Source: Nonomuraea jabiensis
GTDB taxonomy: Bacteria; Actinomycetota; Actinomycetes; Streptosporangiales; Streptosporangiaceae
Direction: 5' to 3'
Assembly (NCBI RefSeq): GCF_014204795.1
Contig: NZ_JACHMB010000001.1
Span: forward strand, 11,932,501-11,996,500
Length of the DNA: 64,000 bases
The notes beneath the pieces are model-generated. The model worked only from the letters and a program-made list of their open reading frames with translations, searched no databases and was not told the origin of the DNA. The translations under genes and the position numbers were made by a program. Positions 38,468 to 47,240 of this stretch are shown piece by piece (the first letter of the stretch is position 1; each line of letters opens with the position of its first letter).

Positions 38468-40894
38468 GTGGCAACCACCAAAACCGAGCGCCGGGCCGTC
38501 ACCGCGGACCTGGTGAACCGGCTCGCCCATCCCACCGACGCTGACGTCGCCGCTGTCGACGCGTGGTGGCGCGCCAACAACTACCTGACCGTCGGCCAGA
38601 TCTACCTGATGGCCAACCCGCTGCTGCGCGAGCCGCTGGCCGGCGAGCACATCAAGCCGCGGCTCCTGGGGCACTGGGGCACCAGCCCTGGCCTGGCGCT
38701 GGTGTACGCGCACGCGTCCCGGCTGATCCGGCACACCGGGCAGCAGATGATCTACCTGGCCGGTCCCGGGCACGGCGGCCCGACGCTGGTCGGGGCCGGC
38801 TACCTGGAGGGCACCTACACCGAGATCTACCCGCACATCACCATGGACGAGGAGGGGCTGCTGCGGCTGTTCCGTCAGTTCTCCGCACCCGGTGGAATAC
38901 CCAGCCACGCGTCGGTGCCGACCCCGGGCTCGATCCACGAGGGCGGCGAGCTCGGCTACGTGCTGCTGCACGCCTTCGGAGCGGTGATGGACAACCCGGA
39001 TCTCATCGCACTGGCGGTGGTCGGTGACGGGGAGGCGGAGACGGGTCCGCTGGAGGGGTCGTGGAACGGGATCTCCTTCCTGAACCCTGTCCGCGACGGC
39101 GCGGTTCTGCCGGTTCTCCATGTGAACGGCGCGAAGATCGCCGGGCCGACCCTGCTGGCCCGCAAGGACCGGGACGAGGTCCGGTCCTTGCTGACCGGGC
39201 ACGGGTATGACGTGATCGAGGTTGAGGGTGACGACCTGCCCGGCATGCACCACCGGTTCGCCGACGCGCTGACGCGGGCGTGGACGTCGATCAAGGCGAT
39301 CCAGGCGGAGGCCCGCGGCGGCGACTGGGACGGCACCCGGCCCCGGTGGCCGATGATCGTGCTGCGGACGCCGAAGGGCTGGACCGGACCGGACGTGGTG
39401 GATGGAGTGCAGGTGTCGGGCACGTGGCGCTCTCACCAGGTGCCGCTGGCCGGAATTAAGGGCGACAAGGAGCACCTGCGGATCCTTGAGGACTGGATGC
39501 GCTCCTACCGGCCCGAGGATCTCTTCGACGACCACGGCGCGCCCGAGGCGCTGGCGTTGTCGATCAACCCCGAGGGAGAGCTGCGGATGAGCGGCAACCC
39601 GCACGCCAACGGGGGCCTGCTCACCGTCGACCTGGACCTGCCCGACTTCCGCGACTACGCGGTGCCGGTGGAGGCGCCGGGCCGGGACCGGCTCGAGTCG
39701 ACCCGCAAGCTCGGCGAGCTCATGCGCGACACCTACGAACGCAACCCGGACCGGTTCCGGCTCTTCTGTCCCGACGAGACCAACAGCAACCGGCTCGGGG
39801 CGGTGTTCGAGGTGTCCGACCGGGCGTTCGCGGAGCGCGTGACCGAGGAGGATGTCGCGATATCGCGGGACGGCCGGGTGATGGAGGTGCTCTCGGAGCA
39901 TGCCTGCCACGGCTGGCTCGAGGGGTACACGCTGACCGGCCGGCACGGCTGGTTCGCCACCTACGAGGCGTTCGCCATGGTGTCGGTCTCGCAGACCGTG
40001 CAGCATGCGAAGTGGCTGCAGGAGGCGCACGATCTGGCGTGGCGGGTGCCGGTGCCGAGCCTGAACATCCTGCTGACCTCGACCGCCTGGCGCCAGGACC
40101 ACAACGGGTTCAGCCACCAGGGGCCCGGACTGATCCAGAACGTGATCACCCACCGCGGCACGATCAGCCGGGTCTACCTGCCGCCGGACGCGAACACGCT
40201 GCTGTCGGTGGCCGACCACTGCATGCGGTCGCGGTCGCGCGTGAACCTCGTCGTCATCGACAAGCAGCCGCAGCTGCAGTGGCTGCCCATGGACGAGGCG
40301 GTGGCCCACTGCGCCCGGGGTGCCGGGGTGTGGCCGTGGGCAGGCACCGAGGACGGGCGGTCGGACCCCGACATCGTGCTCGCGTGCGCCGGGGACGTGG
40401 TCACCATGGAGACCGTCGCGGCGGCGAACATCCTGCGCGAGCGCCTGCCGCACTTCGCCACCAGAGTGGTCAACGTGGTCAACCTGATGACGTTGCCATC
40501 ACGCGCGGTCCACCCGAACGGCATGGACGACCTCCTGTTCCGGGAGCTGTTCACCGACCGCGTCGACGTGCTGTTCGCCTTTCACGGCTACCCGGGCGCG
40601 ATCCACCAGCTGGTGCACGGCCGGCCGGGCCCGGACAGGTTCCATGTGCGCGGGTTCGTCGAGGAGGGCACGACCACGACCCCGTTCGACATGGTGGTAC
40701 GCAACCGGGCATCTCGGTACCACCTGGTGATCGACGCGCTGAACGCCGCGCGGCGGACCCCGGCCGGGGCGAGCGAGCTGAAGGCATGGTGCGAGCAGCA
40801 GCTCCTCCGCCACGAGCGGTACGTGGTCGAGCACCTGCAGGACATGCCGGAGGTGCGGGACTGGTCGCTGGGCGACTGGGCAGAGCGGGGCTGA
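38468..40894 (+). CDS. xfp: Phosphoketolase (Xfp/Xpk)
   Basis: GGAG before the GTG at 38468 sets the start, giving 808 residues; an ATG at 38456 lacks a ribosome site. VDAWWRANNYLTVGQIYLMA, IKPRLLGHWGTSPGLALVYA and YLAGPGHGGPTLVGAGYLEG are phosphoketolase hallmarks. LAVVGDGEAETGPLEGSWNG is the ThDP/Mg2+ motif (GDGE...N), and ETNSNRLGAVFEVSDRAF and SWRQDHN-like AWRQDHNGFSHQGPG lie in the second half. It cleaves xylulose-5-phosphate and/or fructose-6-phosphate with phosphate to acetyl-phosphate. It starts a rightward metabolic block, followed by a dehydrogenase about 200 bp later. The only remarkable thing is the shared promoter with the acyl-CoA ligase. Confidence 0.95.
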   Translation: MATTKTERRAVTADLVNRLAHPTDADVAAVDAWWRANNYLTVGQIYLMANPLLREPLAGEHIKPRLLGHWGTSPGLALVYAHASRLIRHTGQQMIYLAGPGHGGPTLVGAGYLEGTYTEIYPHITMDEEGLLRLFRQFSAPGGIPSHASVPTPGSIHEGGELGYVLLHAFGAVMDNPDLIALAVVGDGEAETGPLEGSWNGISFLNPVRDGAVLPVLHVNGAKIAGPTLLARKDRDEVRSLLTGHGYDVIEVEGDDLPGMHHRFADALTRAWTSIKAIQAEARGGDWDGTRPRWPMIVLRTPKGWTGPDVVDGVQVSGTWRSHQVPLAGIKGDKEHLRILEDWMRSYRPEDLFDDHGAPEALALSINPEGELRMSGNPHANGGLLTVDLDLPDFRDYAVPVEAPGRDRLESTRKLGELMRDTYERNPDRFRLFCPDETNSNRLGAVFEVSDRAFAERVTEEDVAISRDGRVMEVLSEHACHGWLEGYTLTGRHGWFATYEAFAMVSVSQTVQHAKWLQEAHDLAWRVPVPSLNILLTSTAWRQDHNGFSHQGPGLIQNVITHRGTISRVYLPPDANTLLSVADHCMRSRSRVNLVVIDKQPQLQWLPMDEAVAHCARGAGVWPWAGTEDGRSDPDIVLACAGDVVTMETVAAANILRERLPHFATRVVNVVNLMTLPSRAVHPNGMDDLLFRELFTDRVDVLFAFHGYPGAIHQLVHGRPGPDRFHVRGFVEEGTTTTPFDMVVRNRASRYHLVIDALNAARRTPAGASELKAWCEQQLLRHERYVVEHLQDMPEVRDWSLGDWAERG

Positions 40895-41008
40895 GCACGG
40901 TGGGCCGGCCTCGCGGAATCGCGTTATGCGGCTTCACGGCGATCGTTGCTCGGCGCGTCCGCCATGGATCCTTTGCCCACATAAGCGATGGTCCTTGCTG
41001 GAGCCTCG

Positions 41009-41032
41009 CTTCCCCACCCGTGTCAGGGGAAG
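41009..41032. promoter_or_regulatory. 7-bp inverted repeat between phosphoketolase and dehydrogenase genes
   Basis: CTTCCCC (41009-41015) and GGGGAAG (41026-41032) pair around a 10-nt loop, 64 bp upstream of the dehydrogenase start and 115 bp after the phosphoketolase stop. It could be a terminator for the first gene or an operator for the second. The CCCC/GGGG arms resemble those in the promoter at 38.3 kb. Confidence 0.4.
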
Positions 41033-41095
41033 GCCAGACATCAGCCGTGTCGCCGGGGTGCTGGGGGCGACGCCGGCGGCGTTCGGGGGGTGATC

Positions 41096-42172
41096 ATGGC
41101 AGAGCGTGTCGAAGGGACGATGAAGGCGTTCGTGATGAAGGAGATCGGACGCGTCGGCTTCATGGACAAGCCCGTGCCGCGGCCAGGCCCGTCGGACGCC
41201 ATCGTACGGACGACCAGTGCCCTGATCTGCACGTCGGATTCCCACACGGTCAAGGGCGGCATCGGGCCCCGGGAGAACCTGACGCTCGGCCACGAGGGGG
41301 TCGGTGTGGTGCACGAGGTCGGAGACGAGGTACGGAACTTCCGCCCCGGCGATCGTGTTCTGGTCGGCGCGATCACCCCTGACTGGGGCGATCTCGCCTC
41401 TCAGAACGGTCATCCGTCACAATCCGGCGGGCCCCTCGGCGGGTTCAAGTTCGCCAATTCCAAGGACGGGGTCTTCGCCGAGTATTTCCACGTGAACGAG
41501 GCCGACGCCAACCTGGCGAAGATCCCCGACGGCGTCCCCGACGAGATGGCCGTCTACTGCGCCGACATGCTCTCGACCGGGTTCATGGGCGCGGAGAACG
41601 GCAACATCCCCCTCGGCGGGACGGTGGCCGTGCTCGCCCAGGGCCCGGTGGGCCTCATGGCCACCGCGGGCGCCAAACTGCGCGGCGCCGGCCTGGTCAT
41701 CGGGGTCGAATCGGTGCCCAGTAGGCAGAAGCTCGCCCGCGACTACGGCGCCGACGAGATCGTCGACTTCACCACCGAGGACGTCGTCGAGCGCATCCTC
41801 GAGCTGACCCAGGGGCACGGCGTGGACACCGCCATCGAGGCCCTCGGCGCGGACGTCACCTTCCAGACCGCCATAAAGATCACTAAACCGGGCGGGACGG
41901 TGTCCAACACCGGCTATTACGGAGAGGGCGAGTTCGTGCGCATTCCCCGGATCGAGTGGGGCGTCGGGATGGCCGACAAGACGATCACGACCGGCCTGTG
42001 CCCGGGCGGCAGGCTGCGCATGGAGCGGCTGCTGCGCGTTCTGGAGAGCAAGCGGCTCGATCCCACGCACATGACCACCCACACGTTCCGCTTCGACGAG
42101 ATGGAGCGCGCCTTCGAGGTCGCGGACAAGAAGCTCGACGACATGGTGAAAGTGCTGATCACCTTCTCGTGA
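41096..42172 (+). CDS. Zinc-dependent secondary alcohol dehydrogenase (MDR)
   Basis: A 358-residue medium-chain dehydrogenase from the ATG at 41096 (GGGGGG upstream); the ATG at 41120 (MKAFVMKEIG) is also plausible. The catalytic zinc ligands are in LICTSDSHTV and LTLGHEGVG. The structural-zinc cysteines are missing. GGFKFANSKDGVFAEYFHVN and LAQGPVGLMATAGAKLRGAG are very like the Clostridium/Thermoanaerobacter isopropanol dehydrogenase. In those enzymes a Gly-Ser-Arg segment holds the NADP phosphate; here it reads ESV (in GVESVPS), so NAD+ preference is likely (inference from remembered residues). It could dispose of reducing power from acetyl-phosphate metabolism, but the real alcohol is unknown. 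Confidence 0.88.
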   Translation: MAERVEGTMKAFVMKEIGRVGFMDKPVPRPGPSDAIVRTTSALICTSDSHTVKGGIGPRENLTLGHEGVGVVHEVGDEVRNFRPGDRVLVGAITPDWGDLASQNGHPSQSGGPLGGFKFANSKDGVFAEYFHVNEADANLAKIPDGVPDEMAVYCADMLSTGFMGAENGNIPLGGTVAVLAQGPVGLMATAGAKLRGAGLVIGVESVPSRQKLARDYGADEIVDFTTEDVVERILELTQGHGVDTAIEALGADVTFQTAIKITKPGGTVSNTGYYGEGEFVRIPRIEWGVGMADKTITTGLCPGGRLRMERLLRVLESKRLDPTHMTTHTFRFDEMERAFEVADKKLDDMVKVLITFS

Positions 42173-42274
42173 CGGAAGCTGATCATCATCCAGTAACGGA
42201 CAGCGGCGACGTCCGCCTGCCAGGAGCACCCCCCTCTCCGACGGTGCACGTCGGCACGGAGGAGAAGGCCAGGC

Positions 42275-44104
42275 ATGCTCGACCTCGATCCACCCTTTCG
42301 CCCGGTGCGCCGCCGGGAGGGCTATCTGGCGCTGGAGGACCTGGGCCTCATCGGCGACGGCACGACGGCGGCGCTGGTCGGCGTCGACGGTTCGATCCCG
42401 TGGCTGTGCCTGCCCCACTTCGACAGCGACCCGCTGCTGTGCGGCCTGCTGGACCATGAGCGCGGCGGCCACTTCACGTTGACCGTGGACGACCTGCGCG
42501 AGGCCCGGCAGTTCTACGAGCCGGACACCGCGGTGCTGGTGACCGAACTGCGCAGCTCGACCGGCCTGGTCCGGATCAGCGACGCGCTGGTTCTGCGTGC
42601 CGGCGCCGACCTCAGCGACGACGCGGGCGGCGGACGGGGCGAGCTGGTGCGGTCCGCGGTCGTCCAGGCCGGGACCGTGCGGCTGCGGGCGGAGTTGGAG
42701 CCGCGCGGCGGCGGGCAGGCGCGGGCCCTTTACGGCGGTCTGGAGGTGCGCGTCTCCTGGCGGCCCGACCTGCGGCTGCATCTGCGTTCCAACCGTCCGC
42801 TGACCGGCCTGCGCACCGCGCACGACCTTCAGGAGGGCGACCGCCTCGATCTGGTGCTGTCCTGGGGCCGCATCCACCGCCATCACCGGTTCGACCCGGA
42901 GGCGATGCTGCGGCAGACCGCCGAGGCCTGGCGGCGCTGGATGCGCAAGTGCAGCTACCGCGGACCGCAGGAAGCGCTGGTCCGGCGCTCGGTGATCACG
43001 CTGAAGCTGTGCGACGACTGGGGCAACGGCTCGCTGGTCGCGGCGCCCACCTCCTCATTGCCCGCGCCAATCGGCGGGGTGCGCAACTGGGACTACCGCT
43101 ACACCTGGATCCGCGACGCCTCCTACGCCGTGTTCGCGCTGCGCCGCGTCGGCTTCGAGGAGGAGGCCGACGCCTTCCTCGGCTGGGTCCTGGACGCCTT
43201 CGAGCAGAGCGGCCATCCGCGCATCATGTACACCCTCGGCGGCCGCACCGTACCGGAAGAGATCCACGACGCCGGCCTGGAGGGTTACCGGCGCTCGGCG
43301 CCGGTGCGGTGGGGCAACGGCGCCGCCGACCAGCGCCAGCACGACGTCTACGGCGAGGTGCTGGACTGCGCCGACCAGTGGCTGCTCCCCGGCCGGGAGC
43401 TCCAGCCCGCGCTGTGGTCCGGTCTGGCGGAGCTGGCCGAGGCCGCCGCGCACACGTGGCGGCAGCCGGATCAGGGCATCTGGGAGGTCCGCAGCGCAGG
43501 CCGGGTCTTCACCTACTCGGCCGGCATGTGCCAGGTGGCCTTGGACCGGGCCGCTGCCATCGGCGAGCGGCTCGGCCTGTCCGGGCCGATCGCCACCTGG
43601 CGCGCCACCGCCGAAAAGCTCCGCCAACTCATCCTGGACCAGGCCTGGAACGAGGACAAGCAGTGCCTGAGCGAGCACCTCGACGGCGGCGGCGGCCTGG
43701 ATGCCAGCCTGCTGGCGCTGCCGCTGCGCAAGGTCGTCCCGGCCGGCCACCCACGCATGACGGCCACCACCGCGGCCATCGCCGAACGCCTGTCGGCCGG
43801 TGACGGCCTGCTCTACCGCTACCTGCACCAGCAGTCGCCCGACGGGCTGCCCGGAGACGAGGGCGCTTTCCTGCTGTGCAGCTTCTGGCTGGTCGACAAC
43901 CTGATCCTGCAGGGCCACCAGGACCGGGCCGAGGACCTGTATGCGTCGCTGTGCGCCCGCGCCAACCCGGTCGGGCTGATGCCCGAGCAGATCGACCCGT
44001 CCACGGGAGCATTCATGGGCAACTTCCCGCAGGCGTTCAGCCACATCGGGATCATCGCCAGCGGCGTCAACCTGGCACGAGCGAAAGCAGGTACCACGGC
44101 ATGA
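42275..44104 (+). CDS. Glycoside hydrolase family 15 (glucoamylase/trehalase-like)
   Basis: A 609-residue protein with GGAGAAGG before the ATG. GYLALEDLGLIGDGTTAALV then GVDGSIPWLCLPHFDS is the N-terminal beta-domain signature of bacterial GH15 proteins. VAAPTSSLPAPIGGVRNWDY and RYTWIRDASYAVFAL lead the (alpha/alpha)6 barrel. YTLGGRTVPEEIHDAGLEGY and AWNEDKQCLSEHLDGGG hold candidate catalytic glutamates, and DEGAFLLCSFWLVDNLILQG is near the end. There is no signal peptide, so it acts in the cytoplasm, probably releasing glucose from trehalose or a short glucan. Its stop overlaps the next start (ATGA at 44101), tying it to the G6PD-like gene. Confidence 0.9.
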   Translation: MLDLDPPFRPVRRREGYLALEDLGLIGDGTTAALVGVDGSIPWLCLPHFDSDPLLCGLLDHERGGHFTLTVDDLREARQFYEPDTAVLVTELRSSTGLVRISDALVLRAGADLSDDAGGGRGELVRSAVVQAGTVRLRAELEPRGGGQARALYGGLEVRVSWRPDLRLHLRSNRPLTGLRTAHDLQEGDRLDLVLSWGRIHRHHRFDPEAMLRQTAEAWRRWMRKCSYRGPQEALVRRSVITLKLCDDWGNGSLVAAPTSSLPAPIGGVRNWDYRYTWIRDASYAVFALRRVGFEEEADAFLGWVLDAFEQSGHPRIMYTLGGRTVPEEIHDAGLEGYRRSAPVRWGNGAADQRQHDVYGEVLDCADQWLLPGRELQPALWSGLAELAEAAAHTWRQPDQGIWEVRSAGRVFTYSAGMCQVALDRAAAIGERLGLSGPIATWRATAEKLRQLILDQAWNEDKQCLSEHLDGGGGLDASLLALPLRKVVPAGHPRMTATTAAIAERLSAGDGLLYRYLHQQSPDGLPGDEGAFLLCSFWLVDNLILQGHQDRAEDLYASLCARANPVGLMPEQIDPSTGAFMGNFPQAFSHIGIIASGVNLARAKAGTTA

Positions 44105-45471
44105 CCGACCGGCTCATCATCCTCGGCGCCACCGGCGACCTCAACGCCCGCTATCTGCTGCCGGCTCTGGCCGCCCTGCGCGCGGCCGGGCACCTCGCCG
44201 ACCGGTTCGAACTCACGTGCGCCGACCGGCAGGACTGGACCGGCGAGGAGTTCCGCCGCTGGGCCTCCGCCCAGCTCGACCAGCACGCCCCGACAGAGCC
44301 CGGCGAGATCAGGAAGGCGATCGCCGACTCCGCCCGCTACCGGCAGGCGGACGCCACCGACGCCGCTGACATCGCCTCGCTCGTCGCCGGTGACGGACCG
44401 GTCGCCGTCTACCTCGCCCTGCCGCCGGCGATCTTCCCCGGCACGGTCGCCGCCCTGGACTCCGCGAACCTGCCGCCGGGCAGCCGGATCGTGCTGGAGA
44501 AGCCGTTCGGCGAAGACCTCGACAGCGCGGTGGAGCTGAACCGGCTGCTGACGGGGGTCGTGCCCGAGCAGGCGGTGTTCCGCGTCGACCACTTCCTGGC
44601 CATGACAACCGTCCAGAACGTGCTCGGCAGCCGGCTGGCCAACCGCGTCCTGGAGCCCATCTGGAACAGCGCGCACATCTCCGAGGTGGAGATCGTCTGG
44701 GACGAGACCCTCGCCCTGGAGGGCAGGGCGGGATACTACGACGGCGTCGGGGCGCTCAAGGACATGGTGCAGAACCACCTGCTCCAGGTGCTGTGCCTGG
44801 TGGCCATGGAACCGCCACTGAGCCTCGGCGAGCGCGACCTGCGCGACCGGAAGATCGACGTGCTGCGCTCGGTGCGCCCGCTCACCGACGACGACGTCGT
44901 ACACCGCACCCGCCGCGCACGCTACCTGGCCGGCCGCGTCGGCGAACGCGACGTCCCCGCCTATGCCGAGGAGGACGGCGTGGACCCGCGACGCCGCACC
45001 GAGACCTTCGCCGAGGTGGAGCTGGAACTCGAAAGCTGGCGCTGGTCCGGCACGACCTTCCGGCTCCGCAGCGGCAAGGCGCTCGGCCATGACCGCAAAG
45101 AGGTCGCAGTACGCTTCCGGCCCGTACCGCACCTGCCCTTCGGCTTCAACGAGGAAGCCACGCCCAACGTGCTGCGCTTCGGGCTGGAGCCGGAGAGCAT
45201 GACCCTGGCGCTGACCGGCATCGGCGCCGGCGCCCACGACCTCACCCCGCTCACCCTCGCCGCGCAGCCGCCGCCCCCCGAGCTGCCTGCCTACGGCCGG
45301 CTGCTGCTGGACGTGCTGCACGGCAACGCCGCCCTGTCCATCCGCGGCGACGAGGCCGAAGAGGCCTGGCGGGTCCTCGCACCGGTCATGTCGGCCTGGT
45401 CCAGGGACCTGGTGCCGCTTGCCGAATACCCGGCCGGATCGGACGGGCCTGCCTCGGTGGGGGGCAGCTGA
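44101..45471 (+). CDS. Divergent glucose-6-phosphate dehydrogenase-like oxidoreductase
   Basis: A 456-residue G6PD-family protein. The coenzyme motif is ILGATGDLNARYLLPALAAL, EKPFG is at 133-137, and the catalytic-His region is RVDHFLAMTTVQNVL (His164). In authentic G6PDs the first motif normally reads GDLxxRKL and the second RIDHYLGKE. Here the lysine of RKL is Tyr18 and the lysine of LGK is Met168. In the Leuconostoc enzyme these lysines contact substrate phosphate and coenzyme, as I recall. The rest of the fold looks intact (YYDGVGALKDMVQNHLLQVL). The enzyme may therefore oxidise a non-phosphorylated or different sugar. It is coupled upstream to GH15 and downstream to a sugar-acid dehydratase. 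Confidence 0.85.
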   Translation: MTDRLIILGATGDLNARYLLPALAALRAAGHLADRFELTCADRQDWTGEEFRRWASAQLDQHAPTEPGEIRKAIADSARYRQADATDAADIASLVAGDGPVAVYLALPPAIFPGTVAALDSANLPPGSRIVLEKPFGEDLDSAVELNRLLTGVVPEQAVFRVDHFLAMTTVQNVLGSRLANRVLEPIWNSAHISEVEIVWDETLALEGRAGYYDGVGALKDMVQNHLLQVLCLVAMEPPLSLGERDLRDRKIDVLRSVRPLTDDDVVHRTRRARYLAGRVGERDVPAYAEEDGVDPRRRTETFAEVELELESWRWSGTTFRLRSGKALGHDRKEVAVRFRPVPHLPFGFNEEATPNVLRFGLEPESMTLALTGIGAGAHDLTPLTLAAQPPPPELPAYGRLLLDVLHGNAALSIRGDEAEEAWRVLAPVMSAWSRDLVPLAEYPAGSDGPASVGGS

Positions 45472-47240
45472 TGCCGTCGACGGAGCGCGCCACGGGCGGC
45501 CTGCGCAGCCAGGCCTGGTGGGACAACGCGGGCAATCCGGAGATGACGGCGCTGTATCTCGAACGCTATCTCAACTTCGGGCTGACCCCGGCCGAGCTCC
45601 AGTCCGGCCGGCCGATCATCGGCATCGCCCAGACGGGTAGCGACCTCGTTCCCTGCAACCGCCACCACCTCGACCTGGCCGGCCGGGTCAGGGACGGGGT
45701 CCGCGACGGCGGCGGCATACCGCTCGAGTTTCCCGTCCATCCGCTGCAGGAGACCGGTAAGCGCCCGACTGCGGCGCTGGATCGCAACCTCGCCTACCTC
45801 GGGCTGGTCGAGGTGCTCTACGGATATCCCCTCGACGGAGTCGTTCTGACGACAGGCTGTGACAAGACCACGCCCGCGTGCCTGGCCGCGGCGGCCACGG
45901 TGAACATCCCGGCGATCGTCCTGTCCGGAGGGCCGATGCTCAACGGCTATCACCAGGGCCAGCGGATGGCCGCGTCGGGCTCAGGTCTGGTGATCTGGCA
46001 GTCCAAGCGGCTGCTCGCCACCGGGGAGATCGACTACGACGAATTCATGGCGCGCGTGGCCGCTTCCGCGCCCAGCATCGGTCACTGCAACACGATGGGC
46101 ACCGCGCTGTCGATGAACAGCCTGGCCGAGGCCCTGGGGATGTCCCTGCCGGGCTGCGCGGCGATCCCGGCCCCCTACCGCCGGCGAGCGCAGATGGCCT
46201 ACGACACAGGCCGTCGCGCAGTGGATCTCGTACGCGAGGACCTCACCCCGCGCAAGATCATGACCTTGTCGGCCTTCGAGAACGCGATCGTGGTCGCCTC
46301 GGCCATCGCCGCCTCCACCAACGTGCCCATCCACATCAACGCCATCGCGCGGCACGTCGGGGTGCCGCTGACCATCCAGGACTGGCAACGCGTCGGAGCC
46401 GACATCCCGGTGCTGACGAACGTCGCCCCCGCCGGTGAGTTCCTCGGTGAGGACTTCTACCGCGCCGGCGGAGTGCCCGCCGTCATGCGGTCGCTGCTGG
46501 CTGCAGGGCGGCTGCACGGCGACGCCCTGACCGTCTCCGGCCGTACCGTGGCCGAGAACCTGGCCGATGCCCCGCCCGGCGACCCGACGGTCATCCGTCC
46601 CTTCGACGAGCCTTTCGCCGCGCGCGGCGGACTTCTCGTCATGACGGGCAACCTGTTCGCCTCCGCGGTCATGAAGACCTCGGTCCTCACCGACGACCTG
46701 CGCGCGGTGTCCGACTATCGCGCCATCGTCTTCGACGGGCCCGAGGACTACCACGCCCGCATCCAAGATCCCGAACTGGGCATAGACGAGAACTGCATCC
46801 TCGTCATCCGCTACACCGGGCCGATCGGCTATCCGGGATCGGCCGAGGTCGTGAACATGGAGACCCCCACCGCGCTGCTCCGGCGGGGCGTCACTACGTT
46901 GCCCACGCTCGGTGACGGCCGCCAGAGCGGCACCTCGGACGCACCGTCCATCCTCAACGCCAGCCCCGAGGCCGCGGCCGGCGGCAATCTCGCCATCCTG
47001 CGCACCGGCGACCTCATCCGTATCGACCTGGACAACGCGCGCGTCGACGTCCTGCTGCCGGATGAGGAGATCGCCGCGCGGTGGGCCCAGCACACACCGC
47101 CGGTATTCGACAACCAGACACCGTGGCAGGAGATCTACCGCTCCACGGTCGGGCAACTGGACAGCGGAGGCTGCTTGGAGCTCGCCCTGTCCTACCAGGA
47201 CCTCGTACACACCAAGGGGATTCCCCGTGACTCGCACTGA
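45471..47240 (+). CDS. IlvD/EDD-family sugar-acid dehydratase
   Basis: A 589-residue dehydratase whose ATG overlaps the previous stop (TGATG). The three [2Fe-2S] cysteines are visible as C62 (DLVPCNRHH), C130 (TTGCDKTTPA) and C206 (GHCNTMGTA). PAPYRRRAQMAYDTGRRAVD and FENAIVVASAIAASTNVPIH are much closer to L-arabinonate/D-xylonate-type dehydratases than to IlvD or 6-phosphogluconate dehydratase. APSILNASPEAAAGGNLAIL carries the likely catalytic serine. It should convert an aldonic acid to its 2-keto-3-deoxy acid. With the G6PD-like gene this suggests oxidation and dehydration of a free sugar. No lactonase or aldolase gene is nearby. Confidence 0.9.
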   Translation: MPSTERATGGLRSQAWWDNAGNPEMTALYLERYLNFGLTPAELQSGRPIIGIAQTGSDLVPCNRHHLDLAGRVRDGVRDGGGIPLEFPVHPLQETGKRPTAALDRNLAYLGLVEVLYGYPLDGVVLTTGCDKTTPACLAAAATVNIPAIVLSGGPMLNGYHQGQRMAASGSGLVIWQSKRLLATGEIDYDEFMARVAASAPSIGHCNTMGTALSMNSLAEALGMSLPGCAAIPAPYRRRAQMAYDTGRRAVDLVREDLTPRKIMTLSAFENAIVVASAIAASTNVPIHINAIARHVGVPLTIQDWQRVGADIPVLTNVAPAGEFLGEDFYRAGGVPAVMRSLLAAGRLHGDALTVSGRTVAENLADAPPGDPTVIRPFDEPFAARGGLLVMTGNLFASAVMKTSVLTDDLRAVSDYRAIVFDGPEDYHARIQDPELGIDENCILVIRYTGPIGYPGSAEVVNMETPTALLRRGVTTLPTLGDGRQSGTSDAPSILNASPEAAAGGNLAILRTGDLIRIDLDNARVDVLLPDEEIAARWAQHTPPVFDNQTPWQEIYRSTVGQLDSGGCLELALSYQDLVHTKGIPRDSH

